Positions 43,198-51,700 of a stretch of 64,000 bases of DNA are shown piece by piece; position 1 is the stretch's first letter, and the number at the start of each line of letters is the position of its first letter. The notes beneath the pieces were generated by a model. That model worked only from the letters and a program-made list of their open reading frames with translations. It had not been told where the DNA came from and searched no databases. The DNA lies in assembly GCA_028683385.1 (NCBI GenBank), contig JAQUIJ010000020.1, positions 1-64,000 of the forward strand. Direction: 5' to 3'. Both the position numbers and the translations under genes were made by a program. This DNA comes from Prolixibacteraceae bacterium. Its GTDB lineage: Bacteria; Bacteroidota; Bacteroidia; Bacteroidales; Prolixibacteraceae.

Positions 43198-43920
43198 TTA
43201 TTCCTTTAATTGTTCCACATACATAAATGGACTAAATTCGATGGGATTATCTGAATTTGAAAAATATTTTACTTTATCTTCCTTTACAATTTTCCCATTT
43301 TTTGTCCATCGCAAATTCCAATTAATGTTGCAAGGTTGAATTATAGGTTTTATTAACTTTTCATTTTCGAGTTCAATATCCCATCTCCAGCAAGGATTCG
43401 TATTTGTTGCCTGATATGGTTCTACATCCCATAATTCGAGTTTATTTAGACTATTGGGGATTTCTGTAGATGCTTGTACTTCAATTATTGGTTTATAAAA
43501 TGTTAGGTCAGACTCAGAATAACCTCTATCGGGAAACTTTATAAATCCCATTTTTCGCCAAAAATGTTCTGATTCTCTTGGTTCACAAAAGAGCTTAATT
43601 GCGAGAATCTTTTGTTTTTTGAATACATCTTCAATTTTTTCAAAAAAGATTTTTCCAAATCCATTTCTTCTGTAATTATGGTGTACTTCCATTATATCAA
43701 TTTCAATGTAAATATCACCAATTGAATAAATCAAAAAGCCAATTACACTTTTATTCAACTCAAAACTTATCAGCTTGTTTGACTTAAATGATTTCTCAAT
43801 TATGTTCCAATTACAATAAAAACCAAATTTATGCTTTTTGTCCTCTTCTTTAAGCCACATCTCAATCACCTTTAAATCCATAACAGATGGCGTCAAATTT
43901 ATTTCAAATTCATTTTTCAT
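43198..43920 (-). CDS. GNAT N-acetyltransferase with C-terminal extension
   Basis: A 240-aa protein. Residues 1-140 carry the GNAT fold, with motif A HHNYRRNGFGKIFFEKIED (the R/Q-x-x-G-x-G/A acetyl-CoA loop is RRNGFG) and a C-terminal FWRKMGFIKFP strand. Residues 150-240 are an added domain with NTNPCWRWDIELEN and a conserved Trp-rich look that I cannot name. The substrate is unknown. It is a single gene with AT-rich flanks (226 bp and 244 bp) holding no other gene. Confidence 0.8.
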   Translation of the reverse strand: MKNEFEINLTPSVMDLKVIEMWLKEEDKKHKFGFYCNWNIIEKSFKSNKLISFELNKSVIGFLIYSIGDIYIEIDIMEVHHNYRRNGFGKIFFEKIEDVFKKQKILAIKLFCEPRESEHFWRKMGFIKFPDRGYSESDLTFYKPIIEVQASTEIPNSLNKLELWDVEPYQATNTNPCWRWDIELENEKLIKPIIQPCNINWNLRWTKNGKIVKEDKVKYFSNSDNPIEFSPFMYVEQLKE

Positions 43921-44120
43921 TTTTGAATTGATTCGTTATAAAAAGCCAATAAATTAACGTAACCCATGATATAAAAGGGACACAACAACCTAATCTATAG
44001 ATTATCCCCTTTCCCTGATTTTATCAAATTTACGAATTCTAAAATTATATCAAGTAGCAATAAATATGATTCTTTTAAAATTATATCAACAATATTCCGT
44101 GGAATCACCATTTGCACCAT

Positions 44121-44141
44121 AAAAAAGAGGCTTTCGCCTCT
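44121..44141 (-). terminator. Intrinsic terminator
   Basis: On the minus strand AGAGGC-gaaa-GCCTCT is followed by six T. It is downstream of the 56-aa gene at 44165-44335. Confidence 0.88.
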
Positions 44142-44164
44142 GAAATTCATTTGAGTAGTTACGG

Positions 44165-44335
44165 TTAATTCCCGTAACTACTCAAATAAGCTGCATATTC
44201 AAAACTAATCAGTTCTGGATCGAGGGATTCAGAAGCTCCTTCGAAATAAACTGAATTCAGGTATTCGGTGAAAGATTCCCAAACGGAACTGTTATCCTGA
44301 TTGTCTTTGGCTGATTTTGAAGTGTAAGATTTCAT
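44165..44335 (-). CDS. Small acidic hypothetical protein (56 aa)
   Basis: A short frame from the ATG at 44335 (MKSYTSKSAKDNQDNSS) to TAA at 44165, followed by a strong terminator. It is acidic and aromatic (SFTEYLNSVYFEGASES, then SFEYAAYLSSYGN). It is preceded by an element that recurs in front of the gene at 44659-44967, so both look like expressed cassettes. No family is recognised. Confidence 0.6.
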   Translation of the reverse strand: MKSYTSKSAKDNQDNSSVWESFTEYLNSVYFEGASESLDPELISFEYAAYLSSYGN

Positions 44336-44348
44336 GCGATAGTTTTTA

Positions 44349-44448
44349 AAAATTATATGCCTTTCACCGTTGGGGCCACTTCGGAATACACAAACAGGAA
44401 CGGAATACCGTTAAGAAAAATGGAACATTTTTTAGGATATGCCGGAAA
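44349..44448 (-). repeat. Upstream repeat, copy A
   Basis: Blocks AAATTATATGCC, AGGAACGGAATACCG and AGGATATGCCGGAAA occur in the same order and nearly the same spacing at 44988-45086. Both copies lie just upstream of a minus-strand gene. In gene orientation they read GGCATATAATTT near the start, promoter-like. The rest of the 44336-44658 gap has nothing else recognised. Confidence 0.5.
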
Positions 44449-44629
44449 TTCTTTGTGTAATCTGCCAGGCAGTTCCGAATGGACCCTGCATCTTCGCGTA
44501 TAATTTCATAAAAACAAGCAATGAAACTCTTACCTGATCAGCTAAAAAAGATGGTGGTCAACATTATTGAGTATCAAGCAGAATTTGAATCTGGAATTTC
44601 AGGTTAAACCCCATTTATTGGGCGACCAT

Positions 44630-44652
44630 AAAAAAAGCCTTTCGGCTTTTTA
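44630..44652 (-). terminator. Intrinsic terminator after SSB-tail protein gene
   Basis: On the minus strand AAAAAGCC-gaaa-GGCTTTTT plus extra T. It lies 7 bp beyond the stop at 44659. Confidence 0.88.
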
Positions 44653-44658
44653 GGTTTT

Positions 44659-44967
44659 TTAGAATGGTAGATCATCTTCTTCCGGAACCGCTGGTTCTTT
44701 CTTCGAAGCTTTCTTAGCCTTCTTCTGCTTCTCAGGCTGTGCATCAGAAGCATCTTCTTTATGCTCCTTGGTTTGGTAATAACAGGTATGTGTTCTGCCG
44801 AATTTGTCAGGTGTTTTCATTTTGGCCACTTCGAAACCAAGGTATTTGATCCCTTCCTTTTCGAATATTGCTGCTTCAATACCTTCTACTGGGAGAACTA
44901 CTTTTACGATGTCAAGATTACTAACCTGTGTTCCTTTTCCAATGTAATGCTTTTCAAAAGTTGTCAT
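44659..44967 (-). CDS. Small protein with SSB-like acidic C-terminal tip
   Basis: A 102-aa protein starting at the ATG of MTTFEKHYIGKGTQV (44967); a longer upstream reading crosses the regulatory repeat and is rejected. The core (KVVLPVEGIEAAIFEKEG, YLGFEVAKMKTPDKFGRTHT) is beta-rich. A Lys/Ala/Glu linker follows, and the last residues EEDDLPF mimic the SSB C-terminal tip that recruits PriA, RecQ, RecO and exonuclease I. It could be a small ssDNA-binding or SSB-decoy protein of the element. Confidence 0.65.
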   Translation of the reverse strand: MTTFEKHYIGKGTQVSNLDIVKVVLPVEGIEAAIFEKEGIKYLGFEVAKMKTPDKFGRTHTCYYQTKEHKEDASDAQPEKQKKAKKASKKEPAVPEEDDLPF

Positions 44968-44987
44968 AACGTAAATTTTTAAAGTTA

Positions 44988-45086
44988 AAATTATATGCCA
45001 GGTCAAGCAGGACGCGGATTTTGGAGCAATCAGGGAGGAACTGGAATACCGGACCCCGAGTATTCGGGGGAGGATATGCCGGGAAA
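44988..45086 (-). repeat. Upstream repeat, copy B
   Basis: Second copy of the element at 44349-44448: AAATTATATGCC, GAGGAACTGGAATACC and AGGATATGCCGGGAAA, with an added hairpin ACCCCGAG-tatt-CGGGGG. It is upstream of the SSB-tail protein gene. The remaining gap to 45520 has only short, weak frames. Confidence 0.5.
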
Positions 45087-45520
45087 ATCCTTGATTGAGG
45101 GGACCGAACGCCATAAACGTGTCCAACCTTTGCAGAGAATTCTTAGCTTGCCTTAAAAATTAGTTATGACCCGTTTGCCCGAAAAGCCATTGGAGAAAAG
45201 GGTTATGATAGGATAGACTTGAACCGGATAGTTCGTTGGTAAGGTAAAGCTGTTATTGTTTGTATCGGATCAAGATGCAGTTATGAAAGCCAATGAACCG
45301 AATAAATTAGGCGATTCACCTGACTATGCCTTTATTTGCATGATGAAGATACTGCACAGCCTGAAAGGAAAAGTGTCCTAAAGCGGAGAAAAACAGGTAG
45401 TTCGTTTTATGATCTACTTCAAAATAGAAAAGTCAGGAAGGCTTATATTACGGGGAGTACAATAGTTTTTTAATAAAGATGGATTTTGTTGCTTGGATAT
45501 GATCGGAAATATTACCGAGC

Positions 45521-45541
45521 AAAAAAGGGGCGAAAAGCCCC
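45521..45541 (-). terminator. Intrinsic terminator
   Basis: On the minus strand GGGGC-ttttc-GCCCC is followed by six T. It ends the operon 46492-45592. Confidence 0.85.
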
Positions 45542-45591
45542 AATGATTAACTCATTTTTTGTTTAGCCTTCTGTCTGGCTTCTGTGATTTC

Positions 45592-45774
45592 TTAGATTGA
45601 CCAATCCACCTTTGCCATTTGAAAGGTTTCATCTTCCAGTTCGGCAATCTTTCTGGTAATCTGCTGAACTTCGGCTTTTGCCTGCCCCAATAATCGATTC
45701 AGGTACAGAATGTCTTCTCCTTTTCGTTTTATCCTACCGGCTTCCGGCAGATAAGCTGTCCAGTGTTTTTCCAT
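45592..45774 (-). CDS. Small coiled-coil hypothetical protein
   Basis: A 60-aa protein. The N-terminus is MEKHWTAYLPEAGRIKRKG, then a heptad-rich helix (LGQAKAEVQQITRKIAELED). No known family. It lies 11 bp downstream of the 89-aa gene and is last in the operon before a strong terminator. Confidence 0.6.
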   Translation of the reverse strand: MEKHWTAYLPEAGRIKRKGEDILYLNRLLGQAKAEVQQITRKIAELEDETFQMAKVDWSI

Positions 45775-45785
45775 AATTCTGTTAT

Positions 45786-46055
45786 TTATTCCTGCAACCA
45801 GGTTGAATGATTCTTAAAAAAGCGGATAGACCGGTAAAAACGTCGGGCTTTGGTCAGTTCGTCAATATTGAATTCCTGTTTCACCAACAGCTTTTCCCCG
45901 GTTCGGTATGCTGAAATAACGAAAGTGGACCCATAGAGTACCATGCTTTTGTGTCGGTTGTACTTGTCTTTGGATTCGGCAAGTCCGGCAATAAAGCCTT
46001 TCAAAGAAACTTCCCCCGACTGGAGGAAGTTTTCTGAAGATTTTTCGGTTGCCAT
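45786..46055 (-). CDS. Hypothetical element protein
   Basis: An 89-aa soluble protein with strands HKSMVLYGSTFVISAYRTGE and a basic C-terminus (ARRFYRSIRFFKNHSTWL). Start and stop are separated by only 2 bp and 11 bp from its neighbours, so it is in the same operon as the DUF6573-like gene. No family recognised. Confidence 0.58.
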   Translation of the reverse strand: MATEKSSENFLQSGEVSLKGFIAGLAESKDKYNRHKSMVLYGSTFVISAYRTGEKLLVKQEFNIDELTKARRFYRSIRFFKNHSTWLQE

Positions 46056-46057
46056 GG

Positions 46058-46492
46058 TCAGTCTTCGCTTGGCTTCATAATAAAAATAGCTGGAGATGGA
46101 TCGTCGAAATCCTGAGCCTGAATTACTGCTTTGAGGGTAACCAGTCTGTTGAGTCGATTTTCGGGAGATTCAAGCGTTTCATTGGGCTCCCAGTTACCTT
46201 CATCAGGCAGGTAGCTGATAAAATCATACTGTAAAAAGTTGGAAGAAACTTTCCGGGCTTGAAAAGCAAACATGTACAGCACATCCCAAAGGCGACCTGA
46301 AAGGTTTTGAATCTGCTCCATACCTTTCGGAACTTCAACGTACTTGTCCCATACAGCACGTGTCAGGTAAACCGGAAACTTAATTCCTGCTTCCTTTGAG
46401 GCTTCTCCGTCAACCTTTACAAGAAACCCGTCATCAACAGCTTGTTTGGTTGAATACGTGGAAACAATTTCCCATCCATTTGAATCTTTCAT
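46058..46492 (-). CDS. DUF6573-like protein
   Basis: A 144-aa protein with the pattern WEIVSTYSTKQAVDDGFLVKV, EAGIKFPVYLTRAVWDKYVE and NLSGRLWDVLYMFAFQARK. This resembles the DUF6573 family of mobile-element proteins, whose role is unknown. It starts 8 nt after hairpin copy 8 and is headed by long leader copy 3. It is the first of a three-gene operon. Confidence 0.72.
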   Translation of the reverse strand: MKDSNGWEIVSTYSTKQAVDDGFLVKVDGEASKEAGIKFPVYLTRAVWDKYVEVPKGMEQIQNLSGRLWDVLYMFAFQARKVSSNFLQYDFISYLPDEGNWEPNETLESPENRLNRLVTLKAVIQAQDFDDPSPAIFIMKPSED

Positions 46493-46500
46493 TGATCTTG

Positions 46501-46752
46501 CCGTTGCCTTACGGACTTATTTTGGCATCTGGCTCGCCGGTTAATTTTGAACCGTGAACCATTGAGCAGACCGGATTCTAGTCAAGGGCGAATGTCACAA
46601 AACCGAACGATCCCTGGGCGCGAAGCTGTCGAGGGGTGTTAGGTTTTTGACCGAGCGCGAAGCGTGGCGGTGGCAGAAAGTGTGGAAGGAAAAGCCACCC
46701 TTGACTTTTCCGGGATGCGTAAATACCTTTGTGATAAATTAAGTGAGAGTAG
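46501..46752 (-). promoter_or_regulatory. Long leader, copy 3 (with start-codon hairpin)
   Basis: Third long leader. The start-codon hairpin reads CCGT-tgcctt-ACGG (46501-46514), a covarying C-G to T-A change against the other copies. The central stem AAACCGAAC/GTTAGGTTT (46599-46607/46638-46646) has one mismatch. GTCAAGGG and CCCTTGAC (46581-46588/46698-46705) are kept. The rest of the gap to 46990 holds the terminator below. Confidence 0.72.
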
Positions 46753-46839
46753 TACTTCTCTAAATTTTGTTTATAAAGAGGCTAAAATAGAAACTTTAAA
46801 CAGGTAGAATATCTTTCAATTAGGTTATAAGATAAATGT

Positions 46840-46867
46840 AAAAAACCCTAGTCAGTGACCAGGGTTT
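46840..46867. terminator. Bidirectional terminator
   Basis: AAAAACCC-N14-GGGTTTT centred near 46853, with A- and T-runs on both sides. It lies downstream of the AbiE pair and upstream of leader copy 3, isolating the defence island from the accessory operons. Confidence 0.75.
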
Positions 46868-46990
46868 TCAATTTCCACCTCTATAACAACAAAAAAAGCT
46901 GCGTTAATTCTTTTTACTGTGACAAAAAAATCTAACCTAAATTTACGATAATATTTGACAAGTGCAGTTAAATATTTTATCAATTTGTGA

Positions 46991-47911
46991 TCAGCCAAAT
47001 AACACGCTCTCTAAAACAGAGACCATCTCCTTGTGCTTCCTGGGATTATCGTGTTTTAATCTTTCAATATTCTGCAATTTCCAATGAACGGCTGGTAATT
47101 CTCTGGCATTTTTAACGGATAATTTTTCCCAATCCGGGTTGCCATCCTTGAAACTCATTAAAAATTGCCGGTCGCTGTTTGTTAGTTTTGATTGGATTTG
47201 ATCAACTAACTGTATTCGGGTTTGTTCATAATCGTCATAGCTAAAAGGAATATTTGCCATACCTGAAAATTGAGTTTCAAAGGCTTGTTGCTGATTAATA
47301 AACATTGGACTGATTACCTCACTGATTGGTCGCATGTGAGAAATAAGCGCAACAAGAAAACCGTCTTTTATATCATCCGTGAAACCCTCATTATCCAAAA
47401 GAAGCCTGACATCAAACAAATCGCGGGGATGCTGCCGGTCTAATGCAGCACAAATCTTTCCTCCATAAAGTTCAGCCATTGAAACAACATGAATGGCAGC
47501 AAATCTGCCGAATGCAGATTCAACAGAATCATGAACCCTCATAAGTCTGGTTGGATGAATACCCCCTCTGGTTGTGGTATTTACTTCAATTTTAATTTGA
47601 GCGCCAGGTAGCTGACAATTAATTTTAACATCCTGTCCTTCGCGTGATGCTGCTGTTACACTAATTCTTGGAATAGATTGTTCCAGATCGAATTTGATTC
47701 GTGCTAGTCCGTCTGAAATATTCTTCAATGCCGTTTCCCGATCATCAATGGGAAGATAAGTTAAATCGATATCTACTGATAGCCTGGGCATACTTCGGAC
47801 AAACAGGTTAATGGCAGTTCCCCCTTTGAGCGCGAATATTGTTTCTTTTGCAACATACGGGAGCGTTTGCAACAATAAATCAACTTGTGCTTTATATTTT
47901 GGATCAATCAT
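46991..47911 (-). CDS. AbiEii-family nucleotidyltransferase toxin
   Basis: A 306-aa type IV toxin-antitoxin toxin. The nucleotidyltransferase motif is intact: GGTAINL (near 30-36) then RLSVDIDL with Asp47 and Asp49 as metal ligands, and the downstream K-[ILV]-C-A block GGKICAALDRQHPRDLFD (near 145-165). Related AbiEii/MenT proteins transfer nucleotides to tRNA and halt growth on phage infection. It overlaps the antitoxin gene by 4 bp (ATGA). Confidence 0.88.
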   Translation of the reverse strand: MIDPKYKAQVDLLLQTLPYVAKETIFALKGGTAINLFVRSMPRLSVDIDLTYLPIDDRETALKNISDGLARIKFDLEQSIPRISVTAASREGQDVKINCQLPGAQIKIEVNTTTRGGIHPTRLMRVHDSVESAFGRFAAIHVVSMAELYGGKICAALDRQHPRDLFDVRLLLDNEGFTDDIKDGFLVALISHMRPISEVISPMFINQQQAFETQFSGMANIPFSYDDYEQTRIQLVDQIQSKLTNSDRQFLMSFKDGNPDWEKLSVKNARELPAVHWKLQNIERLKHDNPRKHKEMVSVLESVLFG

Positions 47912-48675
47912 AATTGAGCTAATTCTTTGGATATTGTAATGCGAAATTCGGAATCATACGAACCATTACTGACAATATTGCGGTCACCCTCTCCAAGAGT
48001 GACCGAAGATAAATCAAGAAATTGGAACCATTGATGATTTGCTTTTTTCGCCATGTATAAAAATAAACGTTTAACTTTTACCGAACTGCATCCTTCCAAA
48101 AGCTTCTGCAACAAATCCGGCCTTAGATTTACCAATCCGGACATGATTTGATAAACCTCCATGATATCCAACTTTTCCGGAGTAAGGTAAAGACATTCAA
48201 AAATTGCCCTTTCCGCTGAAGAAATGATCAAAGGGAATTGTGTTTCCTGAAATTCATCTATGCCAATCCCTACCGGAAGAAATGATGTCTTGAGGTGGCT
48301 TACTGCTTCATTCCAAGAATATTGTTTAAACCAAGCTGGCAATCTCATATTCAATTGAGAGAATAAATAAGCAGTCTCGGCTCCGGTGCGGATGTAATGC
48401 GAAAATCCCAACATAGATAAAGCTGTTGGACCACCAATGTAAACAGGCAAATTAGCTTGTTTTTGCAGGGAATAAAGTGCACCTTGCCAATCGACAACTT
48501 CATTCGGACGTTTGAATGCACCAACCCCAATTGATTGGAGCCAACTGCTTTTTAAATAACGATGTTGCAGGTCACGCGAGAATCCGTTTGCATCAAGCCA
48601 TGATGCAAGCACTATTGTTCCCGGAACATGCAAATCCAGAAGTTTCTTTAATTTTATTTCATTATTTGTACTCAC
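47908..48675 (-). CDS. AbiEi-family antitoxin/autorepressor
   Basis: A 255-aa partner. It has an N-terminal winged-helix part (about 1-90), a GTG start at 48675 (no nearer ATG fits), and a C-terminal domain with YIGGPTALSMLGFSHYIRTG and SSAERAIFECLYLTPEKLDI. The layout is that of AbiEi antitoxins, which repress their own promoter and neutralise AbiEii without direct binding. The 50-bp gap to hsdR suggests it is read from the same or a nearby promoter. Confidence 0.83.
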   Translation of the reverse strand: MSTNNEIKLKKLLDLHVPGTIVLASWLDANGFSRDLQHRYLKSSWLQSIGVGAFKRPNEVVDWQGALYSLQKQANLPVYIGGPTALSMLGFSHYIRTGAETAYLFSQLNMRLPAWFKQYSWNEAVSHLKTSFLPVGIGIDEFQETQFPLIISSAERAIFECLYLTPEKLDIMEVYQIMSGLVNLRPDLLQKLLEGCSSVKVKRLFLYMAKKANHQWFQFLDLSSVTLGEGDRNIVSNGSYDSEFRITISKELAQL

Positions 48676-48725
48676 AGTACAAATATCGTAATATTTTTAA
48701 AGAAACAAACGATATCCAGATTATT

Positions 48726-51700
48726 TTAACCTACTGCATTGTTGTTTACCTGCTCCACAATCCGAATAATCCGGTCTTGATCTTCATCTTCAAAAAGGCC
48801 AAATATACCGTGGTCGTTAATGTCAGTAAATGGTGGTTGTGCTAGTTGAGATAATTCGAGTATTCCGTTATTCTTAAAATGAGTGACTATATTCCGGATA
48901 AACTGTATTTGATCAGCTCTTAGGTTACCAAGATCAATGAATTCAGAAAAGGCAGTTTGTGTTGCTTCCTCGTCCATCCCCAAAATGGAACGGATAAATT
49001 TGCCCAAAGGCTGCTCTCCGTAATGCTTGACAAAGTCATCTTTGGTGCCAAGATGGGAATCTATAAAAACCAGTCTTTCCAGCTCCTGTAACTCAGCAGA
49101 GGTAAGTTTTATATTCTTCCGAAGTTTCTGTATGGTGATGTGGTATATGTTTTCCCGAATGTAACGTTCAACCTTTAATTTGTAATTGTCGCTTTTCCGA
49201 TATCCTCCTTCAACGTCGGTAATCGTATTGATTCCAATCAACTCATCTTCGAAATCAGTCTGGTAGATAACCGTTTCAGTAGCAGGAATATATTTAATGA
49301 GCTGACGGAATGATTCTCTGACAGTCTCCAATTTTAAATGTGTTCTTTCTACCCAGAACTCATCGGTCATAGCAGAACGAATAACATTCTGAACTTTTGC
49401 AACTTCGTGAATATTTAATAAACGCGAAAGCTGATTGGCAATCGTTCGCACTTTATTGCAATAACGTTGCTGAATGACATCATTTTCGACTACAGCCAAC
49501 TGAAAACTCGTCATTAATTGATCAAATCGTTTTGCCTTTTCATCATCTTCCGGAATAAATATCAACTTGGCCAGATGAGTATGTATATTGTGCTTATCTT
49601 CATTCGTCAGTGCATTCCAGTTGTTTCTGTCAGAAAACTGATCAACATGCCGTAATACCATTTTAACGGTAAAACTACTTCTGTTTAAAGCTGAAACACT
49701 TTCGTGCGCCCAATCGAGATATTCAGTTCTTGCTTTTTGGTGGTATTCATCAAGATAGGGGTCTTGTCGAAAAGCTTCAGCCAAACCAATTACATTTTTA
49801 AATATCCGGGCTGACACCGAATCGTAATTAACCGGAACGATCCCTGTTGCATTTTCCTGAAAAAACTCAAAGTTTCGACAGATATCAAAAACATTAAAAA
49901 ACTGTTTATGATCGCCGGGAGCAAACAAATCCTCGCACAAGCGGGTTCCCCGGCCAATCATCTGCCAAAATTTCGCCTTGCTGTAAACGGGTTTAAAGAT
50001 GACCAGATTCACGATGGCAGGCACATCAATGCCCGTATCAAGCATATCCACCGAAACAGCAATCTGCGGTAATTTTTCGACCATTTCAAAATCGTCAATC
50101 AGGTCTTGCGCATATTTCTCGTAGTTGTCGATTACACGTAAAAATTTATTGCTGAATTGCGGATAAATAAAATTGAAGCGTTCTTCAATAAATTCAGCGT
50201 GTGCATGGTTGCGTGCAAATATGATGGTTTTGCCTGTTTTGTCGCCTCCTTCAACACGAACACCTTCATTCATCAAAATGTCCAAAACTTTATCGACGGT
50301 ATCTTCATTAAACAACCAATTATTAATGGCAGCAGGACTAATTGCATCCGGGAGGTTTCCCTGCTCATCCCTGAAGGTTTCTTCGTAGCGAACTTTTTCC
50401 TCCGGCGTTAGTTCATTATATCTGATTCCACGGGTCATGAAACCCAGATCAACCTGCTTCGCCTGAAACGGGACCAGATATTTCTCGTCAACAGCTTCCT
50501 GCAATTCGTAATCAAAAGTTGGAATTCCCTGCTCTTCTTCGAAAAGACGGTAGGTATCGTAATCGGTACTATCCTTGGGCGTGGCCGTTAATCCCAACAT
50601 CAATGCATCAAAGTAGTCGAAAATGGCACCGTATTTTTGGTAAACCGACCGGTGAGCTTCATCAATAATGATTAAATCGAAGTGCCCGACAGAATAAAAC
50701 CGCTGCTCGCCGCTATGAATACCGTCAATGCAGTTCATCATGGTTGGATAAGTGGAGAACACCAGCCGCGTCTCTTTATCTTCTTTTTCTTTGGTTAAAT
50801 CAACCGATGACAAATGAGGTAATAGTTTATTAAAGTTTCGTTTGGCTTGAGTAACCAGCGCGTTACGATCAGCTAAAAACAATACCCGACTGATCCAGCC
50901 TGCCTTCATCAAAACATCGACAAATGAAATAGCTGTTCGGGTCTTTCCTGAACCTGTGGCCATTACTACCAATGCTTTGCGCGAACCGCCTTTTAATCCT
51001 TCTGGTGTGTTTTTAAGATATTTGTCGAGCACACTTTTAATGGCCAGTTTCTGATAAACCCGATTGGTAATGGCGTTATTAATCGTTTGCATCCGTGGAT
51101 CAATCCGATCTTTCCGACGATTGACCAACACTTGCAGCTCGTCCTTGGTATAAAAGCCATGCACTTTCCGGGGCGTATAAAAGCAATCATCCCATAACTC
51201 GGTTTCAAATCCGTTTGAGTAATAAATTACCGGTCGCTGACCAGTCATTCTTTCCAAACAATTGGCATAGAGTTCGGCCTGATGCTTTCCTTCATGAATA
51301 TTTCGTGAAGTTTTTTTCGCTTCAACCAAAGCCAGGGGCAAACCATTGTCACCCCATAACACATAGTCAACATATCCGTTGCCTGTTGGATTCACGGATT
51401 TGGGCATACCTGTAACCGGAAATTCCGTTGCATTGGTCGCATCCGGGTTCCAGCCTGCTTCACGCAACATGGAGTTGATATAAAGTTCACGGGTTTTAGC
51501 TTCGGAATACTGAGCTGCCGGTATGATTACCGGTGAATTTTGCTGTTTTCTGGATTCAGTTAAAGCAAACTGCGCTTTAATTTTCCTAAGTTCTTCTTCT
51601 ATTTCCAGACGTTTTTTCCGTTCACGGTTGGCAATTTCAATTTGCCCGGTATTCTCGTCTTCCAATCGTTTGATCTCGGCCTGTGATTTTTCCTGATTTC

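Noticed and set aside
44521-44607. A 28-codon plus-strand frame (starts MKLLPDQLKKMV)
   Set aside because: Too short, no promoter or partner seen.
44997-45158. A 53-codon plus-strand frame (starts MPGQAGRGFW)
   Set aside because: It reads through the upstream repeat of the SSB-tail protein gene, has no neighbour on that strand and no similarity I recognise.
45283-45381. A 32-codon plus-strand frame (starts MKANEPNKLGDSPDY)
   Set aside because: It looks protein-like and may be a decayed fragment, but is too short and isolated to support as a gene.
38734-46538. Eight similar 38-nt repeats that might look like a CRISPR array
   Set aside because: Spacing is irregular (about 200 bp to 5 kb) and the intervals are genes, each beginning 8-9 nt from a repeat. 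No cas gene is near.
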